A stretch of DNA of 64,000 nt, taken from Gandjariella thermophila (GTDB taxonomy: Bacteria > Actinomycetota > Actinomycetes > Mycobacteriales > Pseudonocardiaceae). The DNA is taken from contig NZ_BJFL01000005.1 in NCBI RefSeq assembly GCF_005405885.1, positions 1 to 64,000 on the forward strand. Direction: 5' to 3'. The stretch's first letter is position 1; every line of letters begins with the position of its first letter. A program made the position numbers and the translations under genes. Below, piece after piece: positions 16,335 to 28,206 of the stretch. The notes under the pieces are model-generated. The model searched no databases and was not told the DNA's origin. It worked only from the letters and a program-made list of their open reading frames with translations.

Positions 16335-17655
16335 GTCCGACCGCGGCCGCCGGCGTGGTGAGCAGCGCCTCCAGCGGGGCGGCCTTGTGCAGGCACTCCT
16401 GCCACTCGGCGTCCGGGTCGGAGTCCGCGGTGATGCCCCCGCCGACGCCCAGCCACACCCGGCCGGCGTGCGCCTCCAGCGTGCGGATCGCCACGTTCAA
16501 CTCCAGCCCGGCCACCGGGGAGGCCAGCCCCACCGAGCCGCAGTACACCTCGCGTGGCTCCGGTTCCAGTTCGGCGATCAGCTCCAGCGCCCGCAGCTTG
16601 GGCGCGCCGGTGACCGAGCCGGGTGGGAACGCGGCGGCCAGCAGGTCGGCGTCCGTGGCGTCCGGCCGCAGCCGGCCCCGCACGGTGGACACCAGGTGCC
16701 ACACGCCGGGCGCCGGATGGACGGCGAGCAGTTCGGGCACGGTGACGGTCCCGGTGGCGCACACCCGGCCGAGGTCGTTGCGCACCAGGTCGACGATCAT
16801 CACGTTCTCCGCGACGTCCTTGGTGGACGCCCGGAGCAGTCGGGCGTTGCCGTCGTCGGCCGGCCCGCGCCTGGGCAGCGTGCCCTTGATCGGGCACGAG
16901 GTCACCCGGTCGCCGTGCCGGGCCAGGAACAGCTCCGGGGAGAACGACGCCACCGCGCCCCACGCCCCGGACAGGTAGGCGGCGCGGGCCGGGCGCAGCC
17001 GGGCCACCCCCTCGGCGAACACCTCGGCCGGATCGCCGGCCAGCTCGCCGTCGAACCGGCTGCAGATGTTCGCCTGGAAGATCTCGCCGGCCGCGATCGC
17101 GTCGACGCACCCGCGCACGGCGTCCCGGTGCCGCCGCGCCGGTGGCCGCCGCAGCGGGCTGGCCGCCCACGGCCGCGGCGGCGGGTCGTCCCCGGCCAGC
17201 AGCCGGGCCATCTCGCCGGCCAGCGCCGCCGCGTCGTCGCGGCTCGTCGTGGCCCAGCCGTCGGCCGCGGCGCCGGTCAGCGCCTCGAACCACCACCTGC
17301 CCGCCGCGTCCAGCCGGAGCACGTGGTCGGCCCAGCCCCAGGCCGCGTCGGGCAGCCGCCGCGACCGGTGCGGCGGGTCGGCGAGCCCGTACCCGAGGTA
17401 GCCGAACCAGCCGCCAGCCACGGCGCCCGGCGGCGCCTCGGCCACCACCGGCTGCCGGTCGGGGACGCGCAGCGCCTCGCCGCCCGCGACCGGCTCCGCC
17501 CGCAGCGTCGGCGCGAGTACCGCCGCCGCGCCGAACCAGTCGCCGACCAGCCCGGCCGGCGGCGGCAGCCGCAGCGCCTCGGCCCGCGCGACCAGCCGCC
17601 GGAACACCCGCTCCGGTGACACGTCCGCACCGACCAGCCTGCTCACCACCCGCAT
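16327..17655 (-). CDS. pabB: Aminodeoxychorismate synthase component I (PabB)
   Basis: A 442-residue chorismate-utilising enzyme that aminates chorismate to 4-amino-4-deoxychorismate for folate synthesis. The C-terminal catalytic domain shows GEIFQANICSRF, SCPIKGTLPR (the PIKGT lysine is typical of PabB rather than TrpE), IVDLVRNDLGRV and FPPGSVTGAPK. The N-terminal TrpE-like domain is present but divergent. No pabA or pabC lies beside it, so glutamine amidotransferase activity must come from elsewhere. Confidence 0.93.
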   Translation of the reverse strand: MRVVSRLVGADVSPERVFRRLVARAEALRLPPPAGLVGDWFGAAAVLAPTLRAEPVAGGEALRVPDRQPVVAEAPPGAVAGGWFGYLGYGLADPPHRSRRLPDAAWGWADHVLRLDAAGRWWFEALTGAAADGWATTSRDDAAALAGEMARLLAGDDPPPRPWAASPLRRPPARRHRDAVRGCVDAIAAGEIFQANICSRFDGELAGDPAEVFAEGVARLRPARAAYLSGAWGAVASFSPELFLARHGDRVTSCPIKGTLPRRGPADDGNARLLRASTKDVAENVMIVDLVRNDLGRVCATGTVTVPELLAVHPAPGVWHLVSTVRGRLRPDATDADLLAAAFPPGSVTGAPKLRALELIAELEPEPREVYCGSVGLASPVAGLELNVAIRTLEAHAGRVWLGVGGGITADSDPDAEWQECLHKAAPLEALLTTPAAAVGLT

Positions 17656-17841
17656 GGGTTCATTCTCGTCATCCAGGTGGGTGACCGTGTGCCGGTGTCC
17701 TCTGGGCTTCTTGCGGACGGGTAGTCAGTTGCGGGTTGGAACGCCGACATGGCTCACCGACAATTGCCGGCCAGGCTCGGGACGTCACAATTTCTGGCGT
17801 CACAAAACGATGGCCAAACGAGCCGCGCGGGAGACGATGCG

Positions 17842-18067
17842 ATGACCGCCGTACCATGGCCCGCCTGATCATCTGCTGACCGTGGAGGAGTTCGCGGCGC
17901 TCCACTGGGTGATCGACCCGGAACCGCCGATCAGCCTGACCGCGTACCACCTGGCCGGTGAGTTCGGTTACCAGGAGGCTCCCGCGGCGACGGGCGAGTT
18001 CGTCACCAGCGAGCCGTTTCCGCTGCGGGTGGGCCTGGCCGCGCTGATCGCGACGCGCAACCGGTGA
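17842..18067 (+). pseudogene. Uma2-family (DUF820) nuclease-like gene, internally deleted
   Basis: The remains read MTAVPWP from the ATG at 17842, then need a one-base shift to continue PDHLLTVEEFAALH, the usual N-terminus of Uma2-family proteins. The sequence jumps directly to a Uma2-like C-terminus (YHLAGEFGY, then EPFPLRVGLAAL). The PD-(D/E)xK core of about 110 residues between them is missing. A frameshift plus a large internal deletion make this a relic. Uma2 genes occur in many copies in filamentous actinomycetes and are of uncertain function. Confidence 0.6.
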
Positions 18068-18135
18068 CGTGCGGCGCGGCAGCCCCGAGCCGGCGTGCCG
18101 CAACCCCTGACCGGCAAACCGGCTGCGTGGCTCCG

Positions 18136-18141
18136 TAGGCT
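18136..18141 (+). promoter_or_regulatory. -10 element of metG (leaderless)
   Basis: TAGGCT ends 6 nt before the metG ATG, so transcription should begin at or next to the A of ATG. There is no ribosome-binding sequence in that gap. Confidence 0.5.
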
Positions 18142-18147
18142 TGACAT

Positions 18148-19941
18148 ATGAGCGCCCCCGTGTTGACCGCGGTGGCCTGGCCCTACGCCAACGGCCCCCG
18201 CCACATCGGTCACGTCTCCGGCTTCGGTGTCCCCTCTGACCTGTTCGCCCGCTACATGCGGATGGCGGGGCACCGGGTGCTCATGGTCTCCGGCAGCGAC
18301 GAGCACGGCACGCCGATCCAGGTGCAGGCCGAGAAGGAGGGCGTGACCCCGAGGGAACTGGTGGACAAGTACCACCGGGCGATCGTCGACGACCTGCACG
18401 GCCTCGGCCTGTCCTACGACCTGTTCACCCGCACCACTACCGGCAACCACTACCAGGTGGTGCAGGAGCTGTTCCTCGCCCTGTGGCGCAACGGGTACGT
18501 GGTGCCGAAGACCGCGATGGGCGCGATCAGCCCGTCCACCGGCCGCACCCTGCCAGACCGGTTCATCGAGGGCACCTGCCCGATCTGCGGCTACGACGGC
18601 GCCCGCGGCGACCAGTGCGACAACTGCGGCAACCAGCTCGACCCGATCGACCTGATCAACCCTCGCTCCCGGATCAACGGTGAGCAGCCGAAGTTCGTCG
18701 AGACCGAGCACCTGTTCCTCGACCTGCCCGCGTTCACCGAGTCGCTGGGCGGCTACCTGGCCAGCCGCACGAACTGGCGCACCAACGTGCTCAAGTTCAG
18801 CCAGAACCTGCTTGGCGACCTGCGACCCCGGGCGATCAGCCGAGACCTCGACTGGGGCGTGCCGATCCCGCTGGACGGTTGGCGTGAGCAGCCGATGAAG
18901 CGGTTCTACGTGTGGTTCGACGCGGTCATCGGGTACCTGTCGGCGAGCGTGGAGTGGGCCCGCCGCTCCGGCGACCCGGACGCCTGGAAGGCGTTCTGGA
19001 CCGACCCGGACACCGAGGCCTACTACTTCATGGGCAAGGACAACATCGTCTTCCACTCGCTGATCTGGCCGGCGCTGCTGCTCGGCGAGAGCGGGCGGGG
19101 CGACAAGGGCGGCACCCCGGGCGCGTTCGGCACGCTCAACCTGCCCACCGAGGTGGTGTCCAGCGAGTTCCTCACCATGAGTGGGTCGAAGTTCTCCACC
19201 TCCCGCGGCACGGTGATCTACGTGCACGACTTCCTCCGAGAGTTCGGCCCGGACCTGCTGCGCTACTACATCTCCGTCGCCGGCCCGGAAACCCAGGACG
19301 TGGACTTCACCTGGGAGGAATTCGTCCGCCGGGTGAACTTCGAGCTGGCCAACGAGTGGGGCAACCTGGTCAACCGGTCGATCGCGATGGCCGCCAAGAA
19401 CGTCGGCGCGGTGCCGGAGCCACGCGCCCCGCAGGCCGCCGACGAGGAGCTGAAGGCGCTCGCCCGGAACGCCTTCGACGTCGTCGGCGGGCACCTGCGG
19501 CGGTCGAGGTTCAAGGCGGCGGTCACCGAGGCGATGCGGGTGGTCGGCGCGGCCAACAAGTACATCTCCGACCAGGAGCCGTGGAAGCGCAAGGACGACC
19601 CGGAGCGGCGGGACACCATCCTGCACACCGCGCTGCAGGTGGTGCGGGACGCGAACACCCTGCTCACCCCGTTCATCCCGCACGCCGCGCAGCAGGTGCA
19701 CGAACTGCTCGGCGGCACGGGCGTGTGGGCCGCCCAGCCCGAGGTGCGCGAGGTGTCCGATCTGGACGACGAGGGCACCACCTACCCGGTGCTGTGCGGG
19801 GACTACCCGGCCGAGCAGGCGCGCTGGGAGTCGGCGCCGATCGAGGTGGGCCGGCCGCTGGCGAAGCCGACGCCGCTGTTCGCCAAGCTGGACCCGTCCC
19901 TCGGCGACACCGGCCCCGAGTGGGCGCCGATCCAGAAATGA
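18148..19941 (+). CDS. metG: Methionyl-tRNA synthetase
   Basis: A 597-residue class I aminoacyl-tRNA synthetase that charges tRNA-Met. The class I HIGH motif appears as HIGHVSG after WPYANGPR, the KMSKS loop as [11 protein letters not shown], and a zinc knuckle as [18 protein letters not shown]. The C-terminal anticodon-binding helical domain ([13 protein letters not shown]) is present, and there is no extra C-terminal tRNA-binding domain, as in mycobacterial MetS. The stop overlaps the tatD start in an ATGA, indicating translational coupling. Confidence 0.97.
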   Translation: MSAPVLTAVAWPYANGPRHIGHVSGFGVPSDLFARYMRMAGHRVLMVSGSDEHGTPIQVQAEKEGVTPRELVDKYHRAIVDDLHGLGLSYDLFTRTTTGNHYQVVQELFLALWRNGYVVPKTAMGAISPSTGRTLPDRFIEGTCPICGYDGARGDQCDNCGNQLDPIDLINPRSRINGEQPKFVETEHLFLDLPAFTESLGGYLASRTNWRTNVLKFSQNLLGDLRPRAISRDLDWGVPIPLDGWREQPMKRFYVWFDAVIGYLSASVEWARRSGDPDAWKAFWTDPDTEAYYFMGKDNIVFHSLIWPALLLGESGRGDKGGTPGAFGTLNLPTEVVSSEFLTMSGSKFSTSRGTVIYVHDFLREFGPDLLRYYISVAGPETQDVDFTWEEFVRRVNFELANEWGNLVNRSIAMAAKNVGAVPEPRAPQAADEELKALARNAFDVVGGHLRRSRFKAAVTEAMRVVGAANKYISDQEPWKRKDDPERRDTILHTALQVVRDANTLLTPFIPHAAQQVHELLGGTGVWAAQPEVREVSDLDDEGTTYPVLCGDYPAEQARWESAPIEVGRPLAKPTPLFAKLDPSLGDTGPEWAPIQK

Positions 19942-20774
19942 GTACGCGTCGCGACGAGCGGCCGCCGGTGCCGGAGCCGCTTCCGGTGCCGGCGGTCGAC
20001 GCGCACACCCACCTGGACGCGTGCGGCTGCGAGACCGCCGCCGATGTCCACGCCATGGTCGACCGCGCCGCCGCCGCCGGGGTGACCAGGGTGGTCACCG
20101 TCGCCGACGACCTGGCCTCGGCCCGCTGGGTCGCCGAGGCGTCCACCTGGGACGACCGGGTGTTGGCCGCGGTGGCGCTGCATCCCACCCGCACCAAGGA
20201 CTTCGGCGAGGCCGAGCGGGCGGAACTGGAACGGCTGGCGGGCCATCCGCGGGTGGTCGCGGTCGGTGAGTCCGGTTTGGACTACTACTGGGACTACGCG
20301 CCGCACGACGCCCAGCAGGAGGCGTTCCGCTGGCACATCGACCTGGCCAAGCGGGTCGGCAAGCCGCTGATGATCCACGACCGGGACGCGCACGAGGACA
20401 TCCTGCGCATTCTGGACGAGGAGGGCGCACCGGACACCGTGGTGTTCCATTGCTTCTCCGGGGACGCCGAGTTCGCCCGCCGCTGCGTGGCCGCCGGGTA
20501 CGTGCTGTCCTTCGCCGGCACGGTGACCTTCCGCAACGCCCGCGCGCTCCGCGCGGCCGCCCTCGAGGTGCCGGCGGACCAACTGCTGGTCGAGACGGAC
20601 GCGCCGTTCCTCACCCCGCACCCGTACCGGGGTCGGCCGAACGAGCCCTACTGCGCCGCGTACACGGTGCGCGATCTGGCCGCGCTGCGCGGCGTCGACG
20701 TGGCGGATCTCGCGTCCACCAGCACGGCGACCGCCGAACGAGTGTTCCGCCTCGGGCAGGTGCCGGTTCCATGA
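19938..20774 (+). CDS. tatD: TatD-family metal-dependent DNase
   Basis: A 278-residue TIM-barrel hydrolase. Metal ligands are visible in VDAHTHLD (HxH) near residue 20, [13 protein letters not shown] (Glu), [10 protein letters not shown] (His), FHCFSG (His) and [10 protein letters not shown] (Asp). The family removes 3'-terminal nucleotides from DNA. It begins at an ATG overlapping the metG stop. Content and order match Rv1008. Confidence 0.95.
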   Translation: MSTRRDERPPVPEPLPVPAVDAHTHLDACGCETAADVHAMVDRAAAAGVTRVVTVADDLASARWVAEASTWDDRVLAAVALHPTRTKDFGEAERAELERLAGHPRVVAVGESGLDYYWDYAPHDAQQEAFRWHIDLAKRVGKPLMIHDRDAHEDILRILDEEGAPDTVVFHCFSGDAEFARRCVAAGYVLSFAGTVTFRNARALRAAALEVPADQLLVETDAPFLTPHPYRGRPNEPYCAAYTVRDLAALRGVDVADLASTSTATAERVFRLGQVPVP

Positions 20775-20856
20775 CGAACCGTGCGTACCGGCCGTGCCAG
20801 CCTGTGATGCAAGACACACTCTCCGAAGCGATGTTTGCCCTACCGGCCCGTACTCC

Positions 20857-20878
20857 GTTACGGTCCCGTGACCGTAAC
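20857..20878. promoter_or_regulatory. 9-bp inverted repeat upstream of rpfB
   Basis: GTTACGGTC and GACCGTAAC form perfect arms around CCGT, 215 bp before the rpfB start. The GTAAC half-sites resemble those described for MtrA, a known regulator of rpf genes in actinomycetes, but here they are inverted rather than direct. It could also be an RNA hairpin in the rpfB leader. Role unproven. Confidence 0.4.
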
Positions 20879-21026
20879 CCGAGACGACGATGTTCAGGGT
20901 GGACCCGGAGTCAGGCTGGCAGTGCGTCGGGGACGGCCAGCCCCCGCCAGGGGTGGCCGTGCGGCGCTGACGACGGGAGTCGGAGCACCAAACCGAGTGC
21001 CGCGAGCAGCGGCAGCGGACGCGTAG

Positions 21027-22553
<1,527 letters not shown>

Positions 22554-22567
22554 CGGACAATCCGGGG

Positions 22568-23482
22568 GTGGCTGACAACTCCCCGGCGCCCGAACCGCCG
22601 GCACCCGGTTCTCCGGTGCCGCCGCAGGCGCGGCTGCTCGGTCCGGCCGACGTCCGCCGGCTCGCCGACGAACTGGGGCTGCGGCCCACCAAGCGGCTCG
22701 GGCAGAACTTCGTGCACGACCCGAACACGGTGCGGCGCATCGTGGCCGCCGCCGCGGTGTCCGGGGACGACGTCGTGCTGGAGGTCGGCCCGGGGCTCGG
22801 CTCGCTGACGCTGGCCCTGCTGCCGTGCTGCCGCTCGGTGGTCGCCGTGGAGGTCGACCGGGTGCTCGCCGGGCGGCTGCCGCGCACCGTGGCCGAGTAC
22901 GCCCCCGGGACGGCCGACCGGCTGCGGGTGGTGCCGGCCGACGCGATGCGGGTCCGTGCCGGGGACCTGACCGCCGGCGGGCCGGCGCCCACCGCGCTGG
23001 TGGCCAACCTGCCCTACAACGTGGCCGTGCCGGTGGTGCTGCACCTGCTGGAGGAGGTGCCCACGCTGGCCCGCGGCCTGGTCATGGTGCAGTCCGAGGT
23101 GGCCGACCGGATGGCGGCCGGGCCCGGCAGCCGGGTGTACGGCGTGCCAAGCGCCAAGCTGGCCTGGTACGCCGAGGCGCGGCGGGCCGGCCCGGTGCCC
23201 AGGGCGGTGTTCTGGCCGGTGCCCAACGTGGACTCCGCGCTGGTCGCGCTGACCCGCCGGCCGCCGCCGTCGGCCGCGCCGCGCGCCGAGGTGTTCGCCG
23301 TGGTCGACGCCGCCTTCGCGCAGCGGCGCAAGACGCTGCGCGCCGCGCTGGCCGGCTGGGCCGGATCCGCGGAGCGGGCCGGCCGGCTGCTGGCCGCCGC
23401 CGGCGTCGATCCGGCCACCCGCGGCGAGCAACTCGGCATCGCCGACTTCGCCCGCATCGCCGAGGCCGCGGTGCGGGTGTGA
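22568..23482 (+). CDS. rsmA: 16S rRNA (adenine(1518)-N6/adenine(1519)-N6)-dimethyltransferase
   Basis: A 304-residue KsgA/RsmA that dimethylates A1518 and A1519 of 16S rRNA. The motifs are [11 protein letters not shown], the SAM-binding [14 protein letters not shown], the catalytic [10 protein letters not shown] and the C-terminal [10 protein letters not shown]. The start is a GTG 14 nt after the rpfB stop, and a short proline-rich N-tail precedes the conserved fold. It is probably co-transcribed with rpfB. Confidence 0.95.
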   Translation: MADNSPAPEPPAPGSPVPPQARLLGPADVRRLADELGLRPTKRLGQNFVHDPNTVRRIVAAAAVSGDDVVLEVGPGLGSLTLALLPCCRSVVAVEVDRVLAGRLPRTVAEYAPGTADRLRVVPADAMRVRAGDLTAGGPAPTALVANLPYNVAVPVVLHLLEEVPTLARGLVMVQSEVADRMAAGPGSRVYGVPSAKLAWYAEARRAGPVPRAVFWPVPNVDSALVALTRRPPPSAAPRAEVFAVVDAAFAQRRKTLRAALAGWAGSAERAGRLLAAAGVDPATRGEQLGIADFARIAEAAVRV

Positions 23483-23636
23483 TCCGCTGCGCCGTTCGAC
23501 GGGTCCGGAATGCGACGGCTGGCCGGTTGCCACACCGGGGAATCGGTGGCGTGCCTGTGACCTGGCAGACGAACCGCCGAATTTGATGTTCCTACCCTTG
23601 CGATCATCCGGTCGGTCGGTTGTACTGCTAGGTGCG

Positions 23637-23725
23637 TCCATCCCGAGCGGCCGAGAGACCTGGCTCTTCGACGCCGCAGCAACCATCCACCTCGGTGGGC
23701 AGGTGCTAACGCCAGGAGCGATGGA
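23637..23725 (+). promoter_or_regulatory. SAM riboswitch (SAM-I/S-box type)
   Basis: The stretch from GAGCGGCCGAGAGACCTGGC through GACGCCGCAGCAACC to GGTGCTAACGCCAG matches the S-box core: kink-turn strand, SAM-contacting P2/P3 junction and the GGTGCTAA J3/4 block. P1 is formed by TCCATC (23637-23642) and GATGGA (23720-23725). A GGAG that could serve as ribosome-binding site overlaps the 3' strand of P1, 5 nt before an ATG at 23732. SAM binding, which stabilises P1, would therefore hide it. The nearest recognisable gene, metN, lies 319 bp further on. Confidence 0.85.
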
Positions 23726-23731
23726 GTCTCT

Positions 23732-23899
23732 ATGTGCGAACTCGAGCCTCGGCCGGTGCGGCGACCACCCCGCGACGTCGCGGAAGCAGGAGCGGACGGG
23801 CACGTCGCGCGGGTGCTGCGGACCCCGCCGAAACTCGTCCGGCGCCGTTGCGTCGATCAGTGCCGCCGCACCGTGACCGCATGTAGCCCGGCGGCGTAG
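23732..23899 (+). CDS. 55-residue cysteine-containing small ORF behind the SAM riboswitch
   Basis: The ATG at 23732 follows P1 of the riboswitch by 6 nt and uses the GGAG embedded in it. The frame encodes 55 residues: MCELEPRPVRRPPRDVAEAG, a middle segment ending TPPKLVRRR, and a C-terminal CVDQCRRTVTAC before SPAA. It has four cysteines, is rich in arginine and matches no family I know. It could be a small protein, a leader peptide coupling translation to downstream metN expression, or fortuitous. Codons are mostly G/C-ending, which does not decide the matter at this G+C content. Confidence 0.45.
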   Translation: MCELEPRPVRRPPRDVAEAGADGHVARVLRTPPKLVRRRCVDQCRRTVTACSPAA

Positions 23900-24044
23900 C
23901 CAGCGGGCCTAACCCGTCTCCGCTGACTCCGCCCGCGCTTTCGCGCGAGCTCCTGTCTGATTTCCCGCCCGATCCGGACTGTCCATTCAGGACGGTAGCC
24001 GGCGCCGACCGCGCCGCGCTGCCGCGTGCCGCCGTGGAGCCAAC

Positions 24045-25049
24045 GTGATCACAGTCGAGAACCTCACCAAGTCATTTCCCGGCCGGCGTGGAGCCGTGCT
24101 CGCCCTGGACCACGTCACCCTGGACGTCCCCGCCGGCGCGGTGTGCGGCGTCGTCGGCCCCAGCGGCGCCGGCAAGTCCACCCTGGCCCGGTGCCTGGCG
24201 CTGCGGGAGCGGCCGGACAGCGGCGCCATCCGGCTGGACGGCACCGACCTGGTCACCCTGGGCGGCAGCCAGTTGCGTGCCGCCCGCCGGCAGATCGGCG
24301 TGGTCCCCGAGACGCGAGCGCTGGTCCGGCAGCGGACCGTGGCCGGCAACATCGCGCTGCCGCTGGAGGCCGCCGGCGTGCCAGGGCCGGCGCGCAAGGA
24401 CCGCGTGGCCGAACTGCTCGACCTGGCCGGACTGACCGGCCGGGCGGACGACCACCCGGAACAGCTCTCCCCGGGGCAGCGCCGGCGCGTCGCGGTGGCC
24501 AGGGCACTGGCCGGCCGGCCGGCCGTGCTGCTCGCCGACGAGCCCACCGCCGCCCTGGACCCGGACTCGGGCGGTGCCGTGCTCACCCTGCTCGACCGGG
24601 CCCGCGCCGAGGAGGGGGTGACCGTCGTCCTGGTCACCCACGACCTTACCGTGGCGCGGCGGGTCTGCGACGCGGTGACGGTGCTGGACCGCGGCCGGGT
24701 GGTCGAGCGGGGCGCCCTGCTCGACCTGGTCCGCGACCCGCGCACGCGCACCTCCGCCGCGTTGCTCCCGCTGGACGGGGAGATCCCCACCTCCGGCCAC
24801 GACCGGGTCGCCGACGTGCTGCTGGTCGGCTTCGCGGCGATCGGGGCGCTGCTGCCGGAGGCGGCGAACCGGTTCGACGTGCGGCTGGCCGTGCTCGGCG
24901 GCGGCATGACCCGGCTGGGTGACACCCCGGTGGCCCGGTTCCGGATCGGCCTGTCCGGCGAGCGCGCCGACTCCGCACTGGAGTGGATCTCCGACTCCGG
25001 CGCGGTGGTGCACCGCACCCCGAGGGGGCCGCAGGGCGTCGCGGCGTGA
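24045..25049 (+). CDS. metN: Methionine ABC transporter ATP-binding protein (MetN-like)
   Basis: A 334-residue ABC ATPase. Walker A GPSGAGKSTLARCL, signature LSPGQRRRVAVARAL, Walker B VLLADEPTAAL and H-loop VTHDL are all present. The C-terminal 80 residues (DVLLVGFAAIGALLPEAANR, and FRIGLSGERADSAL) resemble the NIL/ACT-like domain that binds methionine and feedback-inhibits MetNI importers. A SAM riboswitch upstream supports a methionine role. Oddly, the permease (metI) and binding protein (metQ) genes that normally follow are absent; a strong terminator and ispE come next. Confidence 0.85.
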   Translation: MITVENLTKSFPGRRGAVLALDHVTLDVPAGAVCGVVGPSGAGKSTLARCLALRERPDSGAIRLDGTDLVTLGGSQLRAARRQIGVVPETRALVRQRTVAGNIALPLEAAGVPGPARKDRVAELLDLAGLTGRADDHPEQLSPGQRRRVAVARALAGRPAVLLADEPTAALDPDSGGAVLTLLDRARAEEGVTVVLVTHDLTVARRVCDAVTVLDRGRVVERGALLDLVRDPRTRTSAALLPLDGEIPTSGHDRVADVLLVGFAAIGALLPEAANRFDVRLAVLGGGMTRLGDTPVARFRIGLSGERADSALEWISDSGAVVHRTPRGPQGVAA

Positions 25050-25064
25050 CCTCCGACACGTCCC

Positions 25065-25117
25065 GCGGCGGGCTCGGCGAGGTTGCCACGTTCGGCCAAC
25101 CCCGCCGAGCCCGCCGC
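25065..25117 (+). terminator. Strong hairpin terminator of metN
   Basis: GCGGCGGGCTCGGCG (25065-25079) pairs perfectly with CGCCGAGCCCGCCGC (25103-25117). The stem extends by GGTTG/CAACC past an A-C mismatch and closes on an 11-nt loop. There is no U-tract, as is common for actinomycete terminators. It ends the metN transcript 60 bp before the ispE start. Confidence 0.75.
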
Positions 25118-25166
25118 AGGCGGGGCTGGAACCGATGATCCCGGCCACCACTTAAGGAAACGCACG

Positions 25167-25172
25167 TAGGCT
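25167..25172 (+). promoter_or_regulatory. -10 element of ispE (leaderless)
   Basis: TAGGCT ends 6 nt before the ispE GTG, the same hexamer and spacing as at metG. It lies just downstream of the metN terminator. Confidence 0.5.
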
Positions 25173-25178
25173 GCAGGT

Positions 25179-26141
25179 GTGCTGGCCGTAGTCCCATCTC
25201 CCGTGACCGTTCGCGTCCCCGGCAAACTCAACCTGCACCTCGGCGTCGGTGACGTGCGCGGGGACGGGTACCACGACCTCTGCACGGTGTTCCAGGCCGT
25301 GGCGCTCACCGACGACGTCACCGTGTCCGTCGCCGAGGAACCGGGCGTGGAGGTGGTCGGCGAGGGCTCCGCCGCAGTGCCCGCCGGCGCGTCCAACCTG
25401 GCCTGGCGCGCGGTGCAGACGCTCGCCACGCACGTCGGCAGGGACCCGGACGATCCGAAGGTGCGGGTGGCCATCCGCAAGGGCATCCCGGTGGCCGGCG
25501 GGATGGCCGGCGGCAGCGCGGACGCCGCGGCCACGCTGGTCGCGCTGGCCTCGCTGTGGCGGCTGGAGATGGGGCGGGACGAGCTGGCCACGATCGCCGC
25601 CAAGCTGGGCAGCGACGTGCCGTTCCTGCTGCACGGCGGGAACGCGCTGGGCACCGGCCGGGGCGAGCAGATCGTGCCAGTGCTGTCCCGGCACACCTAC
25701 CACTGGGTGCTCGCCTTCGACCGCCGCGGACTGTCCACTCCGGACGTCTACACCGAACTCGACCGGTTGCGCGCCGAGGGCGACCCGCCCCGGGTGGGCA
25801 GCGTGGAACCGCTGCTGGAGGCGCTGGCCACCGGCGACCCGAGGCAGCTCGCCCTGCTGCTGGGCAACGACCTGCAGGCCGCCGCGGTGTCGCTGCGGCC
25901 CGGCCTGCGGCGTACCCTGCGCGCCGGGGTGTCCGCCGGCGCGCTCGCCGGCATCGTCTCCGGTTCCGGGCCGACCTGCGCGTTCCTCTGCGGTGATGCG
26001 CAGTCCGCCGTCGAGGTGGCCGCCGAGCTTTCCGGCGCCGGCGTGTGCCGTACCGTGCGGGTGGCGCAGGGCCCGGTGCCGGGCGCCAGGACGGTCGGCG
26101 GCGAGGAGACGCGCCCCACCCCGCCACAGGTTCACGCGTAG
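25179..26141 (+). CDS. ispE: 4-diphosphocytidyl-2-C-methyl-D-erythritol kinase
   Basis: A 320-residue GHMP kinase that phosphorylates CDP-ME in the MEP isoprenoid pathway. Visible are [14 protein letters not shown] with the substrate Lys, the ATP loop [17 protein letters not shown], the catalytic Asp in [11 protein letters not shown], and the C-terminal [10 protein letters not shown]. The start is a leaderless GTG. The position after rpfB-rsmA matches the mycobacterial order, apart from the inserted riboswitch-metN segment. Confidence 0.95.
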   Translation: MLAVVPSPVTVRVPGKLNLHLGVGDVRGDGYHDLCTVFQAVALTDDVTVSVAEEPGVEVVGEGSAAVPAGASNLAWRAVQTLATHVGRDPDDPKVRVAIRKGIPVAGGMAGGSADAAATLVALASLWRLEMGRDELATIAAKLGSDVPFLLHGGNALGTGRGEQIVPVLSRHTYHWVLAFDRRGLSTPDVYTELDRLRAEGDPPRVGSVEPLLEALATGDPRQLALLLGNDLQAAAVSLRPGLRRTLRAGVSAGALAGIVSGSGPTCAFLCGDAQSAVEVAAELSGAGVCRTVRVAQGPVPGARTVGGEETRPTPPQVHA

Positions 26142-26184
26142 CCGAGCGTCGAACGCCCTCGCCCCGAGGTCACCGACGGGACCC

Positions 26185-26219
26185 GCGATGACGAGCGCGG
26201 GAACGCGCCAGGGCGAAGC
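26185..26219 (+). repeat. 35-bp interspersed repeat, copy 1
   Basis: Bases 26185-26219 match 63083-63117 at 32 of 35 positions, with differences at the 13th, 26th and 27th bases. Both copies are intergenic, here between ispE and the ABC-F gene. On the minus strand both encode RVP(A/V)LVIAGP, but this is not a gene. It looks like a dispersed intergenic element of the genome. Confidence 0.6.
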
Positions 26220-26274
26220 GCGTTCGCGGAACGGGCACCGAAACTGCGGAAAGCTCGCGGACAAGGGAGCGTTC

Positions 26275-28068
<1,794 letters not shown>

Positions 28069-28206
28069 GAGCAAGGGCGTTCAACCGACGCCGTCCCGAG
28101 TACCCTGACCTCGATCCTCTTCGCCGAGGTCACGCCCTGGCCGGCCCCGGGGCTTCCGCGAAGAGGGGCGACAGCCACGACTCCGCCAAGAGGGACGGTA
28201 CTCGCC

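Noticed and set aside
15665-17296. 543-codon minus-strand open frame spanning rsmI and pabB
   Set aside because: It mixes antisense rsmI and out-of-frame pabB sequence; both real genes have complete motifs.
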